From: Collimonas fungivorans
Lineage (GTDB): Bacteria > Pseudomonadota > Gammaproteobacteria > Burkholderiales > Burkholderiaceae_D
Assembly (NCBI RefSeq): GCF_001584145.1
Contig: NZ_CP013232.1
Span: 248,001-312,000 of the forward strand
Length of the DNA: 64,000 bases
Direction of reading: 5' to 3'
Every line of letters starts with the position of its first letter. The first letter of the stretch is position 1. Positions 28,176-35,148 of this stretch are shown here, in pieces. A program made the translations under genes and the position numbers. Below the pieces are notes generated by a model. That model made no database searches. It saw only the letters and a list, made by a program, of their open reading frames with translations, and was not told where the DNA came from.

Positions 28176-28739
28176 GTGGATAAAAGAAACGTTCTCAAGG
28201 GTGTTGCAGTCGCCGCCGCCGCTTGTATCGGCATTGGATGCGGGTTGCTGTTTATCGATGGCAGTCCGCTTGCGCTGCCCGGGCATGGGCGGGAGATGCC
28301 TTCGGCGGCGGCGCCGCATCCGGCTGTGAAATCGCCTGCAGCTTACGGCCAAAGTGCCGCCGCCTCCCTTCCTGCTTCGCCGTTTTCCGCGGCGACGGCG
28401 GTTTCTCCTGTCCAGGAGAAGCAGGCCGGACCCGCCGAACAGATGCTGGATCTCCCGACCCTCGAGCAGCGCTGGGCCAACGATCCGCATCGCGATGAAA
28501 AAATCAGGGATGTGATCGCGGTGACGCAAATGCAAGACCGCATTGCCGGCCTGGGCGAGACGCTTCCCAAGCTGGCGCCGGATCAGCAGCACAAGGCAGT
28601 CATGGCGCTGATTGGCGAAATGCAGGCGTTTGCCGCCAGGGGTGTTCTGCCAAAGAGCCAGGTGGACGGGGTGGCGAGCCAGCTGATGGCCGCCATCGAT
28701 CCGAAAAACAAACAGCGAACCGCGGGGCAGCCGCAGTAG
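28176..28739 (+). CDS. Membrane-anchored protein of unknown function
   Basis: I do not recognise this 187-residue protein. It has one N-terminal hydrophobic segment (VLKGVAVAAAACIGIGCGLLF), an Ala/Pro-rich linker to about residue 90, and a helical charged C-terminal domain (residues about 95-180) beginning LPTLEQRWANDPHRDEK. The layout suggests an inner-membrane anchor with a periplasmic domain. The start is uncertain: GTG at 28176 or TTG at 28161, neither with a strong ribosome site. It follows the ceramidase gene by 90 bases on the same strand and could be an accessory factor. The coding potential looks real because the frame is consistently GC-rich at third positions. Confidence 0.6.
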   Translation: MDKRNVLKGVAVAAAACIGIGCGLLFIDGSPLALPGHGREMPSAAAPHPAVKSPAAYGQSAAASLPASPFSAATAVSPVQEKQAGPAEQMLDLPTLEQRWANDPHRDEKIRDVIAVTQMQDRIAGLGETLPKLAPDQQHKAVMALIGEMQAFAARGVLPKSQVDGVASQLMAAIDPKNKQRTAGQPQ

Positions 28740-28788
28740 TTCGCCAAAGAGTATCGCGGCCAGGTTGCCATTGCCCTTTCATCGATCT

Positions 28789-28807
28789 GATTACCTGGGA
28801 GGTAATC
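28789..28807. promoter_or_regulatory. Palindromic operator candidate, ATTAC-N7-GTAAT
   Basis: GATTACC-TGGGA-GGTAATC is a perfect 7-base inverted repeat about 97 bases before the NTF2-like gene. The same ATTAC-N7-GTAAT core with identical spacing lies upstream of the other MmyB-regulator module (45608-45640). Both sites are followed by CCGTGCCC. The adjacent XRE/MmyB regulator is the likely ligand. Confidence 0.6.
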
Positions 28808-28894
28808 GACCGTGCCCGGTGGTGCGCGGAGAATGCAGTTGTCGATCACGACAAAACCAATCTTCCCGACACTTACCTATCAAGGAGCACGACC

Positions 28895-29293
28895 ATGAGC
28901 AGCACCAGCACCCATACCGATATCGCCAGCCAAGCCGCATCGATCGCCAGCCGCTATGTTGCGGCCTGGGGCGAGCAGGATGCAGTACGCCGCCGCGCGC
29001 TGATAGCAGCGCTGTTCACCCCTGAAGCGACCTATGTCGATCCGATGATGCGCAACGCCGGCCATGACGGCCTGGACGCCATGATAGGCGCGGTGCAGCA
29101 GCAGTTTGCCGGCCTGCGCTTCAAGCTGCACGGCAAGCAGGACGGCCACAACGACGTCGTGCGCTTCTCCTGGACCCTGGCTGCCGACGGCGCCGAGCCG
29201 GTCGCCATCGGCACCGACATCGTGGCGCTGGCGGCGGACGGCCGCATCCGCAGCGTCACCGGTTTCCTGGATGCGATGAATCTGCCGGTTTGA
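28895..29293 (+). CDS. NTF2/SnoaL-like protein
   Basis: A 132-residue cytoplasmic protein with the small cone-shaped NTF2-like fold suggested by its length and pattern: an N-terminal helix (IASRYVAAWGEQD), a YVDPMM segment and alternating strands ending in a conserved VTGFLD. SnoaL-like proteins bind or isomerise small hydrophobic molecules, but many are of unknown function. The ATG at 28895 has CAAGGAG upstream. It lies 51 bases before the XRE/MmyB regulator in the same direction and behind an operator-like palindrome, so the regulator probably controls this gene and itself. Confidence 0.8.
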   Translation: MSSTSTHTDIASQAASIASRYVAAWGEQDAVRRRALIAALFTPEATYVDPMMRNAGHDGLDAMIGAVQQQFAGLRFKLHGKQDGHNDVVRFSWTLAADGAEPVAIGTDIVALAADGRIRSVTGFLDAMNLPV

Positions 29294-29343
29294 AATCCCT
29301 GGTTACCGGGCTACACTGCCCGGTAAATCTTTGGAGACAATTC

Positions 29344-30201
29344 ATGGGCGTATCGCAAGCCGCAGAAAAAACAGGCATGGAGCAGGCCGCGCACAATCGC
29401 TATTTCAATGACTTCGCCGCGGCCTTGCGTTACTGGCGCGACAAGCGCGGCTATAGCCAGCTGCGCCTGTCGGCCGAAAGCCATATCTCGCAGCGCCACA
29501 TCAGCTTCCTGGAAAGCGGCCGCTCGCAGCCGAGCCGGGAACTGATCCTGAAGCTGGGCACGGCGCTCGACATCCCGCTGCGCCAGCGCAATGTGATGCT
29601 GCTGGCGGCGGGTTTCGCGCCGGCCTACCAGGAGCGCAAATTGTCCGATCCCGAACTGGCCGCGGTCAAGCAGGCGCTGGATTTCATGCTGGCCCAGCAG
29701 GCGCCCTATCCGGCGCTGGTGGTGGACCGTCTGTGGAACCTGGTGATGAGCAACGGCCCGGCTGCGATGATGATCCGCTGGCTGCTGGACATGCCGGACA
29801 GCCAGCCCATCCCGCGCGAAGGTGTCAACATCTTGCAGCTGATGCTGGACCCGCAGGCGATCAGGAAATACCTGGTCAACTGGCAGGATGTCAGCGCCGA
29901 CCTGCTGCACTGGATACAGCGCGAAGCCATGAGCGACGGCCCCGGCAGCGAAGCCACCAGGCTGCTGGAACAATTGCTGGCGCTGCCCGGCATCAAGGTA
30001 GCCAGCCAGACGCCGAACCTGGATACGCGCGTCTTGCCGTTCCTGGCGATGACCATCAGGAAGGACGATGTCGAGCTCAACTTGTTCACTTCTATCGCCA
30101 CCATGGGTACGCCGCACGACGTCACCGTGCATGAATTGAGGATAGAGTCCTTTTTCCCAGCCGACGCCGCCACCGCAACCTGGTTCAAAAGCAGAGGCTA
30201 G
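29344..30201 (+). CDS. XRE-family regulator with MmyB-like ligand-binding domain
   Basis: A 285-residue regulator. Residues about 20-85 are an XRE helix-turn-helix (LRYWRDKRGYSQ... with recognition region ISQRHISFLESGRSQPSR). Residues about 105-275 are the PAS-like MmyB ligand-binding domain (PALVVDRLWNLVMSN). Members of this group are thought to sense hydrophobic ligands and often regulate the adjacent oxidoreductase or small-enzyme gene. The recognition region is nearly identical to that of the paralogue at 46295 (VSQRQISFIESGRSVPGR), and both genes are preceded by the same palindrome. The ATG at 29344 has TTGGAGAC upstream. Confidence 0.88.
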   Translation: MGVSQAAEKTGMEQAAHNRYFNDFAAALRYWRDKRGYSQLRLSAESHISQRHISFLESGRSQPSRELILKLGTALDIPLRQRNVMLLAAGFAPAYQERKLSDPELAAVKQALDFMLAQQAPYPALVVDRLWNLVMSNGPAAMMIRWLLDMPDSQPIPREGVNILQLMLDPQAIRKYLVNWQDVSADLLHWIQREAMSDGPGSEATRLLEQLLALPGIKVASQTPNLDTRVLPFLAMTIRKDDVELNLFTSIATMGTPHDVTVHELRIESFFPADAATATWFKSRG

Positions 30202-30270
30202 CCGGGCGCTTTACAATAGGCGCGCTGGAAACAGGCAGATCCTATCGATGCACACAATGGAGAAAGCAAA

Positions 30271-30816
30271 ATGACAAGAAAGATGCTAGGCACGGCAGCA
30301 GCGGCCTGGACCGCGCTGCTGCTGGCAGGCTGCGCCAGTTCACCGGTCACGACGACGATCGTGGTGCCTGACAGCCTGAAGGTGGCAGACACGCAGACCT
30401 TGTCGCTTGAGGTAAAGGCGACCGGCGTGCAAATTTACCAATGCGCCGTTGCCAAAGCGGATGTCACGCAATTCGAGTGGCGCTTCGTGGCGCCGGAAGC
30501 TGACCTGTTCGACAACGACGGCGAGAAGGTTGGCAAGCACTACGCCGGCCCGACCTGGGAATCGACCGACGGCAGCAAGGTCGTCGGGGCACTGCAGGCG
30601 CACAGCGATGCGCCCGAGGCCGGCGCTATCCCGTGGCTGCTGCTCAATGCCAAATCGACTGACGGCATCGGCGTGTTCGGCCTGACAAAAAGCATCCAGC
30701 GCCTGCAGACCTCCGGCGGCAATGCGCCGGCCGATGGCTGCGACCAGGCCCAGCTTGGGAAAGAAGCGCGCATGCCTTACAAGGCGATATACCGTTTTTA
30801 TACGGCCAAACCGTAA
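30271..30816 (+). CDS. DUF3455 lipoprotein
   Basis: A 181-residue predicted lipoprotein; the lipobox LLLAGC places lipidated Cys at residue 21. The rest matches DUF3455, whose hallmark is the GVQIYQC segment followed by FVAPEADLFD and HYAGPTWE. Function of the family is unknown; fungal and bacterial members are secreted or cell-surface proteins. The gene stands alone between the MmyB regulator and an orphan solute-binding protein and is followed by an inverted repeat. The start ATG at 30271 has GGAGAAAG upstream. Confidence 0.82.
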   Translation: MTRKMLGTAAAAWTALLLAGCASSPVTTTIVVPDSLKVADTQTLSLEVKATGVQIYQCAVAKADVTQFEWRFVAPEADLFDNDGEKVGKHYAGPTWESTDGSKVVGALQAHSDAPEAGAIPWLLLNAKSTDGIGVFGLTKSIQRLQTSGGNAPADGCDQAQLGKEARMPYKAIYRFYTAKP

Positions 30817-30826
30817 GCTGCCGCCG

Positions 30827-30864
30827 GCGGCGTTTCCACTGCAGGCTGCAAGCGGAAACGCCGC
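30827..30864 (+). terminator. Stem-loop after the DUF3455 gene
   Basis: A perfect 11-base stem (GCGGCGTTTCC with GGAAACGCCGC) encloses a 16-base loop 11 bases after the stop. There is no T-run after it, so it is a weak intrinsic terminator at best and may instead stabilise the mRNA end. Confidence 0.45.
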
Positions 30865-31006
30865 GTCAGATTGACGCAATCAATTTGTAACACAGGCACC
30901 GCAAGCAGCAGAAGTACTGATATATTTGTCGCGGGGAAATCTGCTCCTTAATTTATTTTTCGGCAGCCTGATTTTTGTCGGGCCGCGACTCATTGGAGCT
31001 TACGTT

Positions 31007-31891
31007 ATGCGTGGTGTCATCAAGCACGGCCTGACCCTGTTTTTCATCCTGGCGCCGCTCGCTGCAAGCGCAGGCGATACCCTCGGCAAGATCCGCGACA
31101 GCCAGACCATCACCTTCGCCTACCGCCAGACCGCACCGTTCTCCTATACCAATGACAACAAGCAGATCGTCGGTTATTCGATCGACCTTTGCCAGAAGAT
31201 CGCCGACGCCGTCAAGCGTGAACTGAAGCTGCCGAACCTGAAAGTGCAGTACCTGCCGGTCGATTCCGCCACCCGTTTTTCCAGCATCATCGACGGCAAG
31301 GCCGACATCGAATGCGGTTCGACCACCAATAACGCCGAGCGTCGCACCCGCGTCGGCTTCACCGTGCCGCATTTCTTTTCCAGCGTGCGGATGGTGGTGA
31401 AAAACGGCAGCGGCATAAAAAACTGGTCGGACCTGCGCAACAAGACCATGGTGATCACCAAGAGCACCACCACCATCGACCTGGTGAACGACCGCAGCAA
31501 TGTGCGTTCGCTCAACATCAAGGTGCTGGAAGCGCAGGACGATACCGAATCGTTTGCCTTCGTCGAGCAGGGCAAGGCCGATGCCTACGCGATGGACGAC
31601 GTGCTGCTCTACAGCTTGCGCTCGACCGCAAAAAATCCTGCCGACTACACCATCCTCGGCGATCCGCTGTCAATCGAACCGTATTCGCTGATGTTCCGCA
31701 AGGACGATCCGGCCTTCAAAAAGGTAGTGGACCAGGAGATGGTGCGGCTGATCAATGAAGGCGAACTGAAAAAAATCTACAGCTACTGGTTCACCCAGCC
31801 GAATGGCCCGAAAGGCAGCAACCTGAACATGCCCATGGGTTACCTGTTGCGCGATTCCTTGCAATACCCGTCGGACAAGACCGCGCAGTGA
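31007..31891 (+). CDS. Orphan amino-acid ABC transporter substrate-binding protein
   Basis: A 294-residue periplasmic binding protein (SBP_bac_3, glutamate/aspartate GltI-like) with a signal peptide ending PLAASAGD. The domain begins TLGKIRDSQTITFAYR and contains the typical VGYSIDLCQKIADAV and DIECGSTTNNAERR segments, the latter including residues that bind the amino-acid carboxylate in GltI-like proteins. The ATG at 31007 has TTGGAGC upstream. No permease or ATPase gene is adjacent, so it must work with a transporter encoded elsewhere or as a sensor ligand carrier. Confidence 0.87.
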   Translation: MRGVIKHGLTLFFILAPLAASAGDTLGKIRDSQTITFAYRQTAPFSYTNDNKQIVGYSIDLCQKIADAVKRELKLPNLKVQYLPVDSATRFSSIIDGKADIECGSTTNNAERRTRVGFTVPHFFSSVRMVVKNGSGIKNWSDLRNKTMVITKSTTTIDLVNDRSNVRSLNIKVLEAQDDTESFAFVEQGKADAYAMDDVLLYSLRSTAKNPADYTILGDPLSIEPYSLMFRKDDPAFKKVVDQEMVRLINEGELKKIYSYWFTQPNGPKGSNLNMPMGYLLRDSLQYPSDKTAQ

Positions 31892-31900
31892 CCGCAGCGG

Positions 31901-32889
31901 CTATTGCAGCAAACCTCGCATGAACAGTTCCATGAACAATCGCTTGTCAAGCGCCAGGCAGACTTCGGCGTTTGGCGCGCCGGACTGCTCCCTGGTGTAG
32001 CCGTCCTGGTCCACCACGATGTGCAGCGGCGTGGTCGGGCATATGCTGCGGTCAGCCAGGTAGGCCACCGGCACCACATCGAACAGCGTCGGCGTCGTGC
32101 TGGACCAAGGCTGGTAGCTGTCGGTCCACTGGTGGTACAGCAGAGTCAACGCATCGGTCAGCGGCGAACCGTGGCCAAACAGAGCGCCGCGTTCCATTTC
32201 ATCCAGCCTGACCTGGGTCGAGTCGAGCGGCATCATCACGATAGGCACGCCTGAAGTAAACAGTTTTTGCGCAGCCGGGATATCGGCCGCAATGTTGTAT
32301 TCCTTGTCCGCCGGACGCGGCGCCGCATAATCCGATTTCCTGTAGCCGGCCCGCACCGATCCGCCCATCAACACCACCCGCTTGAGCTTGCCGAAAGTGG
32401 CGGGGTCGCGCGTTATCGCTGCGCCGATGTTGGTCAGGGGGCCGAGGGCGATCAAGGTGATCTGGCCGGGATGCTGGCGGATCTGCTGCAGCAGGAAATC
32501 GACAGCAGGCGGCGCCGATTCCGGCAGGCTGCCGCGCCGGGCCCAGCGCGCCTGGGTGAAAGGCGTCATGCTGGTGGTGGCGATACCGCGCGCAATCGGG
32601 ATGCCGCCGTGACCGGTTTCGTGCAGCAGGCGTTGCAGCAGCTGCATGCGCAATCCGGTGTCGCCCCAGGCCGAGGTAAAACCCAGGATCTCGAAGCCGG
32701 GCTGTTCAACAGCAGCCCTAATGCAAATGCGTCGTCGATATCGTCGCCGATGTCGGTGTCGACGATCACCTGTTCGGTTTGCACTGCATGCACGGGCTGC
32801 GGCGCAGACAACGCGCATAACAAGGGCGCCAGTAATAAAGCCGGCAGCATGCTTTCCAGTTTTTTCCGGGCCCAGGCAAACATGGTCAC
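31901..32889 (-). pseudogene. Exported nucleoside hydrolase (IUNH family), frame broken near the N-terminus
   Basis: Inosine/uridine-preferring nucleoside hydrolases split nucleosides into base and ribose. The frame from ATG 32889 gives a signal peptide and the calcium-binding start VIVDTDIGDDIDDAFAL, then loses homology after LLLNSP. The remaining 270 residues (PGFEILGFTSAWGDTGLR onward, with LIALGPLTNIGAA and VVLMGGS) are in another frame ending at 31901. One extra G/C at 32697-32701 would restore a 329-residue enzyme; the span is 989 bases, one short of a multiple of three. Without that base the downstream frame lacks the metal site. It is adjacent to a second nucleoside hydrolase, 12 bases away, and probably formed an operon with it. 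Confidence 0.8.
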
Positions 32890-32901
32890 GCTCCCGTTCT
32901 G

Positions 32902-34053
32902 CTACTTGGCCGCCGGCGGCGTCGGCAGGTTCATCAGCCTGATCATCAATTTTTCGAAAGCCGGCACGTTGACTTCGCGCACCACCGTGGTCGGGCTGGC
33001 GATCAGGCCCTGTGGCGCGTAAGCGGCAGGCCAGGACAGCGTGTTGCCATACCCGGCGCCGAAGTCGGTGTCGATGCTGACGAACAGCTGGTCGGACTTG
33101 CTGATCAGCGTCGGATCGAGCCAGACCGCCGTGGCCAGTTCATCCCACAGGGGAAAGCCGGTTTCGGTGACTTTCTTCACCATCTGCGCCAGCGGCGTGT
33201 TGGATTTGGTCATGTCGCTCAGCAGGCGGGCGCTGAGCTCGGTCGCGGTCGACGGATCGGCCGGCACCATGACGATCCGTTTCCACGGTGCGCGCAGGGC
33301 AATTTTCGCCGCTTCCGGGTCCCAGCGGAAATTGAATTCCAGGCGCGGCGTATTGATGTATTCGCGCGCAAACTGTTCCGCCGACTTGGACGGCAGCACC
33401 TGGTGCGGATTCAGGCTGCCGCCCATGTAGACGATTTCCTTGGCGGTCTCGGCAAAACTCGGATCGAGGCTGATCGCCAGCGCCACGTTGGTCATCGGGC
33501 CGGTGGCCAGGATGGTGACCTGGCCCGGGAACTCGTGCACTTTGCGGATCATGAAGTTGGCGGCGATTTCATTCGAGGCCTTGGTATGCGGCATGCCTTC
33601 CGCCAGCTGCGGCACTACGTCGTGGGTGTGGTAGTTGGGCTGGCTCTGGATGGTGCCGTCCGGCCATTTCTCATCCATCCAGGCGCCTTTGTAGACCAGC
33701 TTGCCGTACAGCGCTTCCCAGCGCCGCGTTGCTTCCTGCGTATTCAGCAAGGGAAAGGCCGAGCCAGGCACCACCGGAATGTCGCTGCGCCCTATCACTT
33801 CCAGCGTGCGCAGGGCATGCGCGACATTCTCGTCGCGCCAGGTCGAGCCGCTGACAATCGTGATGCCCAGCACTTCGACGTCGGGCGACTGGATCGCCAT
33901 CAGCTGCGCCGCACGCGGGCCGCCGACATCGTCGTCGATGATGACCTTGCGCTTACCGGCTGCCTGCGCCTGCGCAGGCAGGTTGGCGGCGACCGCCAGT
34001 CCCAGCATGAATACCGTCGATAACAGCCGGCGACGCATTGAATTCGATTTCAT
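32902..34053 (-). CDS. Exported nucleoside hydrolase-like protein with variant metal motif
   Basis: A 383-residue protein with a signal peptide (ANLPAQAQA) and the nucleoside hydrolase fold: VTILATGPMTNVALA and IVYMGGSLNP are family blocks, and a candidate catalytic-site segment WDELATAVWLDP lies near the C-terminus. The N-terminal calcium motif, DxDxxxDD in characterised enzymes, reads DDDVGGPR, so the second Asp pair is missing. It may belong to a subfamily with another metal arrangement or substrate. It precedes the frame-broken hydrolase on the same strand and is 53 bases downstream of an alpha/beta hydrolase gene. Periplasmic release of bases from nucleosides is the likely role. Confidence 0.82.
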   Translation of the reverse strand: MKSNSMRRRLLSTVFMLGLAVAANLPAQAQAAGKRKVIIDDDVGGPRAAQLMAIQSPDVEVLGITIVSGSTWRDENVAHALRTLEVIGRSDIPVVPGSAFPLLNTQEATRRWEALYGKLVYKGAWMDEKWPDGTIQSQPNYHTHDVVPQLAEGMPHTKASNEIAANFMIRKVHEFPGQVTILATGPMTNVALAISLDPSFAETAKEIVYMGGSLNPHQVLPSKSAEQFAREYINTPRLEFNFRWDPEAAKIALRAPWKRIVMVPADPSTATELSARLLSDMTKSNTPLAQMVKKVTETGFPLWDELATAVWLDPTLISKSDQLFVSIDTDFGAGYGNTLSWPAAYAPQGLIASPTTVVREVNVPAFEKLMIRLMNLPTPPAAK

Positions 34054-34106
34054 CGATTAGCTACTTTCAAATGGAAAATATAAAACATGTCCGGCGCTGC
34101 CGCAGG

Positions 34107-35057
34107 TTATCGTAAAAAGGGCTGCAGCGCTGACAGGAAGGCATCCGGCGTTTCAATCATCGGCGCATGGCCGCTGCCGGGGATGATCTTCAGTTCGGCG
34201 CCGCCGATTTTCGAGGCGAAGTAGCGGCCGTCTTTCAACGGCAGCAAATTGTCGTGTTCGCCCCAGATCACCAGGGTCGGGATCTTGATCGCGCCTAGCT
34301 TGTTGTCCACGGTTTCGTCCAGCAGGGCCGGATTGCGCACCGCGCGGATGGCCCAGGTGTCGCCTTTTGCCAGGCTCCAGGCCAGGCCGTCGCGCAGTGC
34401 CTGGTCGGTCTGGTAGGAGGGTGAATGAAACACGCTGGCCAGCAGTTGTTTTTCGCCGGCCAGCGAGGCGCCGACGATGGCCGGTTTGCCGGGCGGGGGC
34501 GATGCAGACAAACGTTTCATCGTAGTGTGCAGGCCGGCAGAATCGGACAGCACCAGCCGTGCCGGTTTGGGCAAGCCCAGGCTGGGGCCGGCGGCGATGC
34601 CGCGCAGCGCTTGTATCGTATATTGGGCCGAGATCCATCCGCCCAGCGATTCGCCTATCAGCGTGAAATCGGATACCTGGCTCTGGCGCAGGAATTCGCC
34701 AAGGAAATCGACCCAGGTCTGGATGCCGTAATCGATCTGCGGCTTATCGGAATTGCCGAAACCCAGCTGGTCCAGCGCCAGCACCCTGTGGTTTTGCGCC
34801 AGCGCCAGCATGACCTGGCCCCAGTCGCCCTTGGCGCTGCTGCCCAGGCCGTGCACCAGCACTAGCACCGGGCCGCTGCCGATATCGTAATAGCGGATGT
34901 TGGCGCCGAACAGGACTGCGGTTTTCTGTTCCGGTAAATCGGCTTGTGGTGCGGCGCCGGCCGTGACCGGGGCCAGCAAGGCGATGCCGATTGCCAGCAT
35001 CGAACATGCGGCCGCTAGCCGCCGCCAGGGTTTGCCAGAACCGTTCGCCTTGTGCAT
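34107..35057 (-). CDS. Exported alpha/beta hydrolase
   Basis: A 316-residue alpha/beta hydrolase with a signal peptide ending VTAGAAP. The HGLGSS oxyanion segment, the nucleophile elbow GESLGG, an acid in WGEHDNLLP and the catalytic His in GSGHAPM are all present. The ATG at 35057 has GGGAGAG upstream. It lies between the TonB-dependent receptor gene and the nucleoside hydrolase genes, all on the minus strand, so it could remove acyl or other ester groups from a nucleoside-containing substrate; this is inference from position only. Confidence 0.86.
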   Translation of the reverse strand: MHKANGSGKPWRRLAAACSMLAIGIALLAPVTAGAAPQADLPEQKTAVLFGANIRYYDIGSGPVLVLVHGLGSSAKGDWGQVMLALAQNHRVLALDQLGFGNSDKPQIDYGIQTWVDFLGEFLRQSQVSDFTLIGESLGGWISAQYTIQALRGIAAGPSLGLPKPARLVLSDSAGLHTTMKRLSASPPPGKPAIVGASLAGEKQLLASVFHSPSYQTDQALRDGLAWSLAKGDTWAIRAVRNPALLDETVDNKLGAIKIPTLVIWGEHDNLLPLKDGRYFASKIGGAELKIIPGSGHAPMIETPDAFLSALQPFLR

Positions 35058-35148
35058 GTATCTCTCCCGATGGAATCTTCAGAATGCTTCCAGGGGCGGC
35101 AGCTGCGCTGCCCCTGGAATATCCGGTCCGGTTGAACTGCCCGGCGGC

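Noticed and set aside
27012..28592. Long minus-strand frame opposite the ceramidase and following gene
   Set aside because: Arg-rich composition and lack of motifs mark it as a shadow; the plus-strand ceramidase is clearly coding.
30827..30864. Strong intrinsic terminator after the DUF3455 gene
   Set aside because: The stem is good but no T-run follows, so it is reported only as a weak terminator-like hairpin.
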